Shown here: one piece after another, positions 18,227 through 26,672 of the stretch
Layout of the letters: every line of letters begins with the position of its first letter
Position numbering within the stretch: the first letter of the stretch is position 1
Source of the DNA: Paraburkholderia edwinii
GTDB taxonomy: Bacteria > Pseudomonadota > Gammaproteobacteria > Burkholderiales > Burkholderiaceae
Direction of reading: 5' to 3'
Length of the DNA: 64,000 nt
NCBI RefSeq assembly: GCF_019428685.1
Contig: NZ_CP080096.1
Span: forward strand, 2,046,001 to 2,110,000
The notes under the pieces: model-generated
Seen by the model: the letters and a program-made list of their open reading frames with translations, nothing else
What the model was told of the DNA's origin: nothing
Database searches by the model: none
Position numbers and translations under genes: made by a program

Positions 18227-19348
18227 TCAATCCCCCGGCGCCACCGGCGTTTCAATCGGAATCACGCGCCGCGACGCCTGCGCGCCGCAGCGTCGCAGCA
18301 GATCGCGCAGTTCGTTGATCACCGGAAAGACTTCGTGATTCCAGTCGGCGCCCTGTTCGTCGTGCGCCTGCTGCTCGCGTTCGACGGCCCAGCGGTCTTC
18401 CTTGAAGATGCGCTCGGTGAACCAGATCAGCACCGGCCACGCGACATCGAGCAGCACGCGCATGCGCGGCCGCTTGACGGACACGAGGCCGAACGCGCGC
18501 GTCGTGCGCTGTTCGCGATCGAGCGGTACATATACGGCCCATAAGTCGAGCATCAACGCCGACTTCGGATTACGGATCTGCAGCGTCTGATACGGGTAGT
18601 CGGTGCGCACCGTCATCACGTCGTTGTCCGTCGGGCTGCCTGGCGCGCTCTGCCCGAGAGCGACGGTCTCGCCGAGCGGCCGGCTGCCGCCTTCGCGATC
18701 GAGCGTGTAATCGACCTCGACCCAGTTCTCGCCGTGGCGCCTGCCGAGCGAACGCGCGCTCATCTGTCCCATCACGCGGCGATGCAGAAACTGATGGTTC
18801 ATATCCATCAGGTTTTCGTGCATGAACGAGTAGTGGCACGCCACATCGCGCGCATAGCGGCGCGTCTTGTACGCATGATTCGCGATCGATCCAAGCGAGG
18901 GCAGGGGTGTCGTTTCGGCGCGCGCCGGATTGCCCGGAAACACGAACACGAGACCTTCGAGTTCGCGGCATGGATACGCGCGTACGCCATTGGGCAGGCG
19001 CTCGCGGCCCAGATACGGAATGTTCACGCAGCGCCCCGTGCAGTCGTAGGTCCAGCCGTGATAACAGCAGCGGATCGCTTCGCCGTCGACAACGCCGTCG
19101 CGCAGCGGAATCTGCCGGTGCGCGCAACGGTCCTCAAGGGCAAACACGGTGCCGGAAGCGGTACGCACGAGCACGATCGGTTCGCCTGCAAAACGCACGC
19201 CGTGTGTGTGGCCGCGCTTCACTTCGCTCGACCATGCAAGCGGATACCAATGATCGGGATGGATCGGCACGCGCCGTAAATCGCGCGCGGCGGCCTCGTT
19301 GGCCGGGCGGACAATGCTGCTGCATTCGGATGAACCGGGCTCTTGCAT
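18227..19348 (-). CDS. Rieske (2Fe-2S) aromatic-ring-hydroxylating-type oxygenase subunit
   Basis: 373 residues. The Rieske cluster ligands are in CAHRQIPL (about residue 73) and CCYHGW (about 92). The mononuclear iron site HENLMDMNHQFLH lies near residue 176, as in oxygenase alpha subunits of the demethylase/ring-hydroxylase class. GAGGTGA lies just before the ATG at 19348, fixing the start. No beta subunit, ferredoxin or reductase gene is adjacent. Cytoplasmic; substrate unknown. Confidence 0.88.
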   Translation of the reverse strand: MQEPGSSECSSIVRPANEAAARDLRRVPIHPDHWYPLAWSSEVKRGHTHGVRFAGEPIVLVRTASGTVFALEDRCAHRQIPLRDGVVDGEAIRCCYHGWTYDCTGRCVNIPYLGRERLPNGVRAYPCRELEGLVFVFPGNPARAETTPLPSLGSIANHAYKTRRYARDVACHYSFMHENLMDMNHQFLHRRVMGQMSARSLGRRHGENWVEVDYTLDREGGSRPLGETVALGQSAPGSPTDNDVMTVRTDYPYQTLQIRNPKSALMLDLWAVYVPLDREQRTTRAFGLVSVKRPRMRVLLDVAWPVLIWFTERIFKEDRWAVEREQQAHDEQGADWNHEVFPVINELRDLLRRCGAQASRRVIPIETPVAPGD

Positions 19349-19751
19349 GGCGCTCACCTCGACGTGCGACGTTTGCAAATTATGTCCGCATGTTCGCGAG
19401 TCGTGCAACGATCGGGCCGCGCGATAGAACTGGCGGTGTATTGCGCGGTGCGCGTACTGTCCGGCACGAAAACTGCGACGCGCGCCGCTTGCCGCGTGAT
19501 CGCGCGATGTTGCGTGCGATCTCGATGATGTCGTCGCTTCGCGATCTTGCGAACGGGAAATGCGGCATTTGGGGAACATTGTTTGCTCGCCTGCGTCTTT
19601 CTTCAGCAGGAATCGAATCAACTCGATGGCAAACCCGACCACCCCGACCACCCCGACCACCCCGACCACCCCGACCACCCCGACCACCCCGACCACCACA
19701 ACCACCGCAACCACCGCAACCACCCGATACCAACCGCGAGGATCCCGATCG
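19349..19751. other. Divergent intergenic region with a tandem repeat
   Basis: 403 bases between the divergent Rieske oxygenase and trehalase genes. It holds the 9-bp tandem repeat listed separately and must hold both promoters. No other gene is seen. Confidence 0.45.
19632..19721 (+). repeat. 9-bp tandem repeat (ACCCCGACC) just before the trehalase gene
   Basis: About ten units: one variant, six identical ACCCCGACC copies from 19641 to 19694, then three variants (ACCACAACC, ACCGCAACC twice). The period is a multiple of three and stays in frame with the trehalase gene, so an alternative start at 19626 would give a Pro-Thr-Thr repeat at the N-terminus. Such repeats can change copy number by slippage. 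Confidence 0.9.
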
Positions 19752-21617
19752 ATGTCGCAAGCCTTGTCTCGCCGCGCGCGAACTGCCGCCGCTACTTTGT
19801 GCTGTTCAGTGTGTTTGCTGGCAGGCTCCACCGTGCTCGTATTCGCGCAAAGTGCGGCGCCTGCTGTCGAGGCATCGCCGGCGGCTGTGACGACGCCGCA
19901 GGTAAACGCCAATGCGGCCAACGCGGCCAATGCGGCCAGTTCATCCGCGGCCGGTACAGCAGGCAAAACCACGCCATCGCCGGTCGTGCCCGTGCCGCCA
20001 TCGGAACTCTATGGCGCGCTCTATCGCGATGTCGAACTCGCGCATCTGTTTCCTGACAGCAAGACTTTCGCGGACATGATCCCGAACGACACGCCGTCGC
20101 ATCTCGTGGCGGAATATACGCAACAGAAATCTCAGGCGGGCTTCGATCTCAAGCGGTTCGTCGACGCGCACTTCACGCTGCCCGCGCGCGAAACGAAGCG
20201 CTACGTATCCGATCCGAACCAGAGCGTGACCGCGCATATCGATACGCTGTGGAATGTGCTCAAGCGCGATCCGGATCAAAGCGCGAGCCCATGGTCGTCG
20301 CTGTTGCCGCTGCCGTATCCGTATATTGTGCCCGGCGATCGCTTCGACGAGATCTACTACTGGGACTCGTTTTTCATCATGCTCGGGCTTGAGCAAAGCG
20401 GCCGCACCGATCTGCTCGGCGACGAGCTCAATAATTTCTCGACGCTGATCGATCGCTACGGGCACATCCCGAACGGCAATCGCACTTACTATCTGAGCCG
20501 CTCGCAACCGCCGTTCTTCGCGCAGATGGTGCGGCTCACGGCCGAGCGCGAAGGCGATGCGGTCTATCTGCGTTATCTGCCCGAACTGCTCGCCGAATAC
20601 CGTTACTGGATGGATGGAGAAGACGATGTCGCGCGCGGCGGCGCGTACCGGCATCTCGTGAAGCTGCAGGACGGCACCGTACTCAACCGCTATTGGGACG
20701 CGCGCGATACGCCGCGCGACGAGTCGTATCGCGAAGACGTCGCGACAGCCCAGCAAACGCCGCAGCGCGAGGCGGCCGATCTGTGGCGCAATCTGCGTGC
20801 GGGCGGCGAAACGGGCTGGGATTTCAGTTCGCGCTGGTTTGCCGACGGCAAGACGCTCGGCACGGTTGAAGTGACGTCGCTCGTGCCCGTCGATCTGAAC
20901 AGCCTGCTCACCGATCTCGAACGCACGATTGCACACGCGTACCGGTTGAAAGGCGATGCGGCGCAAGCGGAACGTTTCGAGAAGCGCGCGTCCGCGCGCG
21001 CGGCGGCGATTCGCCGCGTGCTGTGGGACCCGCAACTGCATGCGTTCGGCGACTACGACTTCGCCGCGCGGCGGCTCACGCACCGGCTCAGTGCGGCAAC
21101 CGTTTATCCGCTTTACTTCGGCATTGCAGATAAGGCGCAGGCCGGCGAGGTCGCGTCGACGGTGCGCGCGCGGCTGCTGCGCGCAGGCGGGCTCGCCACC
21201 ACCTCCGTGCAATCAGGCCAGCAATGGGATGAGCCGAACGGTTGGGCGCCGCTGCAATATCTCGCGGTGGCCGGCTTGCGGCGTTACGGTCAGTCGGCGC
21301 TGGCCGGTCAGATTGCGACGCGCTGGATTCAGACGAACGTCGCCTATTACCAGCGCACCGGCAAGCTCGTCGAAAAATACGATGTCGATGCGAAGGCCGG
21401 GTCGACCGCCGCGGGCGGCGGCGAATATCCGCTGCAGGATGGTTTCGGCTGGACCAATGGCGTGCTACGCGCGTTGATGGCGATGTATCCGGCCGCGGCG
21501 GGATCGACGCGGCCCGTCGATGTGCCGGAAGGGCCGCGCGGCGTATCGGAGGCGGCATCGTCGGCGGCGGCCGCACCGCAAACGTCGCATCGCTTGCAGG
21601 AGACGCCGGCGAAATAG
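19752..21617 (+). CDS. treA: Periplasmic trehalase (GH37)
   Basis: 621 residues from the ATG at 19752. It begins with a signal peptide (SRRAR, hydrophobic core, cleavage near VFAQ) followed by an Ala-rich linker. Trehalase signatures are present: VPGDRFDEIYYWDSFF near residue 193 and QQWDEPNGWAPLQY near 491. It hydrolyses trehalose to two glucose molecules in the periplasm. AGGA lies 9 nt before this ATG. An in-frame ATG at 19626 would add a Pro-Thr repeat ahead of the signal peptide, which would be unusual for export. The C-terminal 40 residues are Ala-rich and extend past the catalytic domain. Confidence 0.92.
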   Translation: MSQALSRRARTAAATLCCSVCLLAGSTVLVFAQSAAPAVEASPAAVTTPQVNANAANAANAASSSAAGTAGKTTPSPVVPVPPSELYGALYRDVELAHLFPDSKTFADMIPNDTPSHLVAEYTQQKSQAGFDLKRFVDAHFTLPARETKRYVSDPNQSVTAHIDTLWNVLKRDPDQSASPWSSLLPLPYPYIVPGDRFDEIYYWDSFFIMLGLEQSGRTDLLGDELNNFSTLIDRYGHIPNGNRTYYLSRSQPPFFAQMVRLTAEREGDAVYLRYLPELLAEYRYWMDGEDDVARGGAYRHLVKLQDGTVLNRYWDARDTPRDESYREDVATAQQTPQREAADLWRNLRAGGETGWDFSSRWFADGKTLGTVEVTSLVPVDLNSLLTDLERTIAHAYRLKGDAAQAERFEKRASARAAAIRRVLWDPQLHAFGDYDFAARRLTHRLSAATVYPLYFGIADKAQAGEVASTVRARLLRAGGLATTSVQSGQQWDEPNGWAPLQYLAVAGLRRYGQSALAGQIATRWIQTNVAYYQRTGKLVEKYDVDAKAGSTAAGGGEYPLQDGFGWTNGVLRALMAMYPAAAGSTRPVDVPEGPRGVSEAASSAAAAPQTSHRLQETPAK

Positions 21618-21728
21618 GGCGCGCGGCCAGGGCGGACAAAAAAGCGGCGCGCAAGCCGAACGGCACGCGAGGGGGCGCATCGGTGTCGCAATTGCTCGCG
21701 CGACTCGCGCTGCGCTATGTCGCCCGCG

Positions 21729-22307
21729 TCACACGGCCAGCCATGCCGCAACAAAAAAACCGAGGCCGATCAACGCGATGGCGCCGGTCACGGTCTGCAG
21801 CCACTTCTTCTTCGTCAGCAGGGTGATCGCGGCGAGTGCGATCGAGATCTGGATCAGCGTCGTCGCTTGCGCCCAGCGATGGTGCTGATGCTGTAGCGAC
21901 TCGCTCGTATCGTTGTCCTTCTTCGCTTCGGTTTCGAGCGATTCGGCTTTGGCGCGAATCGGCTCCTTGTCGGCGGCATAGCGTTTTTCGTCGGCGACGA
22001 ATTTCGTGTGCGCGGCCGACGAAGGATCGCTCAACGCGGCGCCCAGTTCGGCGAGATTCTGCTTCTCGCCCTTGGCCTGGAAATACGCCCACTGGTCCGA
22101 GGCTTCGGTCTTGCGGATCGCCGCTTCGTTCTTGTAGAACAGCGCGAGGTTCTCGTTCGCGCCGCTCTGGTACGACGCGATGGCGCCGACGCTCGCGAGG
22201 ATCGCCGTCATGACCGCGATGCGCGACGCGCTGGGACCGGCAGCATGGCTACCCGCGTGTTCGACCGCGTGATCGTGCGGGCCATGGACTTCGTACTCGT
22301 CGGACAT
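21729..22307 (-). CDS. DUF4337-type membrane protein
   Basis: 192 residues. A His-rich N-terminus (EVHGPHDHAVEHAGSH) is followed by one hydrophobic helix, a long charged alpha-helical region (QWAYFQAKGEKQN onward), and two closely spaced hydrophobic helices at the C-terminus. This layout matches DUF4337 proteins, which have no known function. The ATG at 22307 is chosen; a TTG nine codons upstream is possible. It converges on trehalase. Confidence 0.75.
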   Translation of the reverse strand: MSDEYEVHGPHDHAVEHAGSHAAGPSASRIAVMTAILASVGAIASYQSGANENLALFYKNEAAIRKTEASDQWAYFQAKGEKQNLAELGAALSDPSSAAHTKFVADEKRYAADKEPIRAKAESLETEAKKDNDTSESLQHQHHRWAQATTLIQISIALAAITLLTKKKWLQTVTGAIALIGLGFFVAAWLAV

Positions 22308-22669
22308 CGTTCGGGTCTCGCGCAAAAGGCGCAAGCATAACGCATGCGTTAGACGTAGACGCGTGCAGTCGTTGTGGTCAGGTGCCGGGTCCGGACACGA
22401 GCATTTTCGTCACGCGTGGAAAGAATGTTCGCATCTATCGAAACACGCACGCCGCGCGGCCGGGTAACGTGTCGCCGTATGTCCGCTGAACAGCAGGCAT
22501 CGAGAACCGGCCGTAAACGCTCGAATGGTCGAAATAATTGCATTCGAAAAACGCAAAGGTCCTTTCTCGTTATAAGGGTTTTCCCTATGGCTTCCCGCCG
22601 CTAGACTTGTACCCAACAGTCACAGACAAGTTATGTCGTGGCTTCGTCAACGGCTTTGGGAGGTGTTTC

Positions 22670-23017
22670 ATGAAATCGTTTATCAGCGCAATTGCGGTTG
22701 CCGCGGTGCTTGCTACCCCTGTGGCGTCGTTCGCTCAATCGACGAACGGCCCGGTTACGCGCGCTCAGGTGCGCGCTGAACTCGCGCAAGTGCAGAAGGC
22801 GGAGCAGGGCGCACCGCTGTGGAATGCCGGCGATGCGCATTACCCGGACGGACTCGCGGCTGCGGAGTCGCAAGTGGTTGCGCAAAACGGCGCATCGCAA
22901 ACGACCGGTTATGGTCCCGCCACGAATGGCACGTCGCAGTCGGGTCGTGCGCAGACTCCGCAAGCAGCGAACGGCGGCAACGACTGGTTGAAGTCGTCGG
23001 GCTACAACCATCCGTAA
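22670..23017 (+). CDS. DUF4148 small exported protein
   Basis: 115 residues. A signal peptide (MKSFISAIAVAAVLATPVAS, cleavage near SFAQ) is followed by the DUF4148 pattern VTRAQVRAELAQVQKAE and HYPDGLAAAES. GGGAGG lies 6 nt before the ATG. The family is abundant in Burkholderia, small, periplasmic and without known function; a paralogue is at 32191-32532. An intrinsic terminator follows the gene. Confidence 0.88.
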   Translation: MKSFISAIAVAAVLATPVASFAQSTNGPVTRAQVRAELAQVQKAEQGAPLWNAGDAHYPDGLAAAESQVVAQNGASQTTGYGPATNGTSQSGRAQTPQAANGGNDWLKSSGYNHP

Positions 23018-23061
23018 GCGGTTCTGACTGTGCGTGGCATGTAGATGCAGGGTGAAGTAGA

Positions 23062-23094
23062 AGACCGCATAGGCGTTAGCCTTGCGGTCTTTTT
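23062..23094 (+). terminator. Intrinsic terminator after the DUF4148 gene
   Basis: An 8-bp stem (AGACCGCA with TGCGGTCT) continues, past one bulged T, into a 4-bp AGGC/GCCT stem with a GTTA loop, and is followed directly by a run of T. It lies 45 nt after the stop at 23017. Confidence 0.88.
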
Positions 23095-23098
23095 CGCA

Positions 23099-24145
23099 TC
23101 AGGGCCATAGCGCGTCGACCGCGCGTCTGACCGCTTCGCGCAGTTTCGGCTCGCTGCCGAGATGGCCTGCGACGACTCGCTCGATGCGCGCTGCCGGTAC
23201 CGAACGCACGAGGCGCGCCGTATTGCCGACCGGGCACACGGTATCGCGCGTGCCGTGCGCGGCCGCGATCGGCACGCCCGCTTGCGCGGCACGCCGGGCT
23301 AGCGATAAAAGCCGTGGTTCGCCAAGCCAGCATCGATGCTGCAGGTAATGCGACTGGATCTGGTACATCGCGATCTGTCTGTGCACGTCGGCAGGCTTGC
23401 GCCGCGCGGTACGCGTGCGGCGCCGGCGTCGCGCCGACGTCAGCACGGCATATTCGTAACGCGACCATGCAAGGGCGACCGCCTTTTGTGCTGCCTTGCT
23501 GCGCGAGCGAAGCAAAATGGTTGCGCACGCATCGAATAGTCGCGACGGGTGTGTGCACTGCGCGGCATGGACGAGCGCCTGCCATTCGCGCGGCGCGCGC
23601 TTGCGCGACGCGAGGAACAGTCCTTCCACTTCCCGCGCGGACGTCAAAAACATGCCGCGTAGCACGACACCAAGCACCGCTTGCGGATGCGTGCCCGCAT
23701 ATGCGAGCGCGAGCGCCGCTCCCCACGATCCCCCCAGCACGCCCCAGCGCTCGATGCGCAACTGCTTGCGCACCGCTTCGATGTCGCCGATCAGACTCAT
23801 GGTGTTGTTGCGGCGCAAGCTGCCCGCGGGCCGCGAGGCCCCGGCGCCGCGCTGATCGATCATCACCACGCGAAAGCGCTCCGGATCAAAGAAGCCGAGC
23901 ACGCTGCGGTTCGATGCGCCACCCGGGCCGCCGTGCAGCACGACGACGGGCGTGCCGTCGTCACGGCCTGCAACTGCGAAGGCGATCCGATGTCGGTCGT
24001 GCGTGCGTAGTGTGTGGCGTTTGATGGGCCACCTGGGCGGCAATCTGAGCGGCCGTTTGATGGGGCTGTCGGGCGCGGTGGTGCTGGACGTTCGGTTGGC
24101 GACGCTGGAAGTCATGAGCGTGGCGCGGGCGGGAAGGGAGGGCAT
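23099..24145 (-). CDS. Proline iminopeptidase-type alpha/beta hydrolase (S33)
   Basis: 348 residues. The oxyanion-hole motif HGGPGG, the downstream DQRGAGAS, the nucleophile elbow GGSWGAAL, the catalytic aspartate in HGTRDTVCP and the histidine in VVAGHLGSE are all visible. These define S33 prolyl aminopeptidases, which remove N-terminal proline from peptides. The stretch between elbow and aspartate is unusually Arg-rich. The start is uncertain: an in-frame ATG at 24115 is also possible and neither has a good ribosome site. It lies 42 bp after xth on the same strand. Confidence 0.85.
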   Translation of the reverse strand: MPSLPARATLMTSSVANRTSSTTAPDSPIKRPLRLPPRWPIKRHTLRTHDRHRIAFAVAGRDDGTPVVVLHGGPGGASNRSVLGFFDPERFRVVMIDQRGAGASRPAGSLRRNNTMSLIGDIEAVRKQLRIERWGVLGGSWGAALALAYAGTHPQAVLGVVLRGMFLTSAREVEGLFLASRKRAPREWQALVHAAQCTHPSRLFDACATILLRSRSKAAQKAVALAWSRYEYAVLTSARRRRRTRTARRKPADVHRQIAMYQIQSHYLQHRCWLGEPRLLSLARRAAQAGVPIAAAHGTRDTVCPVGNTARLVRSVPAARIERVVAGHLGSEPKLREAVRRAVDALWP

Positions 24146-24187
24146 CGTGCATGAATACCATATCCGCGCGTGCTTCGCGTTGGGTGC

Positions 24188-25126
24188 TCAGCTGGGTGTC
24201 TTGCGGCTCTTCGTTGCCGGGGACTTTGCTGTCTTCGCGGTCTTCGCGGCTTTAGCCGTCTTTGCAGCCTTTGCTGGCTGGGGCGATCGCGTTGACCTGG
24301 TTGCCGCACTTTTCGCCGCGTTCTTCACCGCTTCGTCGTTCGCTTTGCGCGTGTCGAGTTTCAGCTCGATCCATGTCGGTGCATGGTCGCTCGCATGCGC
24401 CTCGCCGCGCACCCACTTGTCGACGCCCGCATCGCGCAACGCCGGCGCCACCGACGCGCTTAGCAGCAGATGATCGATGCGCAGGCCCGAATTCGTTTCC
24501 CAATGCCGCCGGAAATAATCCCAGAACGTGAATACTTTGTCTTCAGGGAAGCGCTTGCGCAGCGCATCGGTCCAACCCTGTTCGAGCAGACGCGCATAGC
24601 ACTCGCGGCTTTCGGTCTGTAGCAGCGCATCTTTCAGCCACGAGCGCGGATTGTAGATATCGAAGTCGGTCGGCACGACGTTATAGTCGCCGGCCAGCAC
24701 CACGGGATGGCCGCTGTCGAAAAGCGTCTGCGCGTAAGCGATCAGGCGTTCGAACCATTCGAGTTTGTAGTCGAACTTGGGCCCGGGCTGCGGGTTGCCG
24801 TTCGGCAAGTACAGGCAGCCGACCAGCAATCCGTTGACTGCCGCTTCGATATACCGGCTGTGCGTGTCGGCGTCGCCGCCGGGCAGGCCGCGCCGCGTTT
24901 CGGTCGGCTTCGTTCCTTTCGCCAGTATCGCGACGCCGTTCCACGAGGTCTGACCATGCCAGATCGCGCCATAGCCCGCGTCTTGAAGCTCTGCTTCGGG
25001 AAATGCGCTATCGGGCGCTTTCAGTTCCTGCAGGCACGCAATATCAGGCTGCTCTTTATCGAGCCAGTTGATGAGTGACGGCAAGCGCGAGCGAATGCCG
25101 TTGATATTGAAGGTGGCGAGCTTCAT
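24188..25126 (-). CDS. xth: Exodeoxyribonuclease III with a basic C-terminal tail
   Basis: 312 residues. Apurinic endonuclease/exonuclease III motifs are in order: KLATFNINGIRS, LQELKAPDSAFP, GDYNVVPTDFDIYNP, GLRIDHLL and the catalytic SDHAPTW. It cuts abasic sites and degrades 3' ends in DNA repair. The catalytic domain ends near residue 260; a tail of about 50 residues follows that is almost only Lys, Ala, Thr and Ser with repeated AAKTAK units. The ATG at 25126 gives the standard family N-terminus; a TTG six codons earlier is unlikely. The proline iminopeptidase gene follows after 42 bp. Confidence 0.93.
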   Translation of the reverse strand: MKLATFNINGIRSRLPSLINWLDKEQPDIACLQELKAPDSAFPEAELQDAGYGAIWHGQTSWNGVAILAKGTKPTETRRGLPGGDADTHSRYIEAAVNGLLVGCLYLPNGNPQPGPKFDYKLEWFERLIAYAQTLFDSGHPVVLAGDYNVVPTDFDIYNPRSWLKDALLQTESRECYARLLEQGWTDALRKRFPEDKVFTFWDYFRRHWETNSGLRIDHLLLSASVAPALRDAGVDKWVRGEAHASDHAPTWIELKLDTRKANDEAVKNAAKSAATRSTRSPQPAKAAKTAKAAKTAKTAKSPATKSRKTPS

Positions 25127-25205
25127 AAGAGGGCAGGGTTGCAAATGCCATGCCCGTACGATGCACTCGACGGACCCGCATCGTCAATCGCGATGCGGGC
25201 TGGTG

Positions 25206-25245
25206 CAGGTCCACGCAGGCCGATACAGGTCCACGCAGGCCCATA
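25206..25245. repeat. Two 20-bp direct repeats
   Basis: Two adjacent copies sharing CAGGTCCACGCAGGC and differing at one or two of the last five bases, in the gap between the aldo/keto reductase stop and the xth start. Confidence 0.8.
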
Positions 25246-25290
25246 CACGCCGAACCCTCTGCGCGACCGGCCTGCCCGTGGCTTGCGCCC

Positions 25291-26349
25291 TTAAGCTTTC
25301 TGCAGATGCGGGCCGATCAGCGACAAATCGGCCGAGCCGAGCCGCTCGCTTGCCGTCCACGCCTGATGCCAGTACGGATAGAGGAGCGGCGGCAAGCTCA
25401 CCTTGTCCAGACGCGCGCGCTGTTCGGCCGTGAGCTTGAGGTTTGCCGCGGCAAGGTTGTCGCGCAACTGGTCGTTGTTGCGCCCGCCGATAACGACCGA
25501 CGAGACCGCCGGACGTCCGAGCAGCCACGCAAGCGCAACCTGAGCGCCCGACACATCGTGTTCAGCCGCAACCTCGACGAGCACATCGACGATATTCCAC
25601 AGGCGCTCCGCGTCGCGGATCGGCGGCTCGGTCCAGCCTGCGAGCTGGCGCGTGCCTTCGGGCGTGGTGTCGCGGCGATGCTTGCCGGACAGCAGCCCGC
25701 CTGCAAGCGGACTCCACACGAGGATGCCGAGCCCTTGATCCTGCGCGATCGGCGCGAGTTCATATTCCGCTTCGCGCGCTTCGAGCGTGTAGTGGATCTG
25801 TTGGCTGATAAAGCGCGGCAGGCGGTCGCGCTCGCTGATGTGCAGCGCTTTCATCAGATGCCAGCCCGAATAGTTCGAGCATCCCACATAGCGGATCTTG
25901 CCCTGCCGCACGAGCAGATCGAGTGCTTCGAGCGTTTCTTCGAGCGGCGTGATGCCATCCCATTCATGCACCTGGTAGAGATCGATGACGTCGGTGTTCA
26001 GGCGCTTCAGGCTTGCTTCGCACGCGCGCACGAGGTGATAGCGCGACAGCCCGCGATCGTTCGGGCCGTCGCCCATCGCAAAGCGCGCCTTCGACGCGAT
26101 CAGCACGCCGTTCTTGCGCTTGCCGCCGAGCGCGGCGCCGACGATCTCTTCGGATGCGCCATCGGAATAGACATCGGCGGTATCGATCAGATTGACGCCG
26201 GCATCGAGGCACATATCGATTTGCCGGCGCGCTTCGTCGAGGCCGACGTCGCCGACGCTCGCGAATTTGCCTTTGCCACCCATGGTCATCGTGCCGAGTG
26301 TGATGGTCGACACCATAAGGCCCGAGCGGCCAAGCTGACGGTATTCCAT
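25291..26349 (-). CDS. Aldo/keto reductase
   Basis: 352 residues. The catalytic tetrad is visible: Asp and Tyr in DTADVYSDGASEE, Lys in IASKARF, His in YQVHEWD. C-terminal NADPH-binding SSVVIGGRNNDQLRDN is typical. It reduces aldehydes or ketones in the cytoplasm; substrate unknown. The ATG at 26349 has GGAGA about 10 nt upstream. Confidence 0.9.
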   Translation of the reverse strand: MEYRQLGRSGLMVSTITLGTMTMGGKGKFASVGDVGLDEARRQIDMCLDAGVNLIDTADVYSDGASEEIVGAALGGKRKNGVLIASKARFAMGDGPNDRGLSRYHLVRACEASLKRLNTDVIDLYQVHEWDGITPLEETLEALDLLVRQGKIRYVGCSNYSGWHLMKALHISERDRLPRFISQQIHYTLEAREAEYELAPIAQDQGLGILVWSPLAGGLLSGKHRRDTTPEGTRQLAGWTEPPIRDAERLWNIVDVLVEVAAEHDVSGAQVALAWLLGRPAVSSVVIGGRNNDQLRDNLAAANLKLTAEQRARLDKVSLPPLLYPYWHQAWTASERLGSADLSLIGPHLQKA

Positions 26350-26672
26350 GATCTGACAGTCTCCGTGTTCAGATGGTTGATATGACAGTTTTGTGATGCG
26401 CAGTGATGCCTGACGTGATTCTTTTTGTAATGCTTGCGATGCCGAAGCAATTTGTAATATGTTGATTTGATGGTTACGCTTCGGGCTTCGTTGCCACTAT
26501 AAGCGAAATGGCTTTAATTTTTATCTTGCCAATAACGCCGGTGCGGGATCACACGTCGTCTTCACGGAGGCGATGCACAGGTGAGGTAGAAGCGATGCGG
26601 AGGCAAGGCGATGCACCGTGGATCGAGCGCGAGGCCAAGCGCGGCGTCGGCCCATGTGTATGAAAGGCGGTG
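26350..26672. other. AT-richer intergenic region
   Basis: 323 bases between the EAL gene stop and the aldo/keto reductase start. The part 26380-26535 is clearly lower in GC than the rest of the window, which suits the promoter region of the minus-strand reductase. No gene and no clear -35/-10 pair. Confidence 0.4.
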
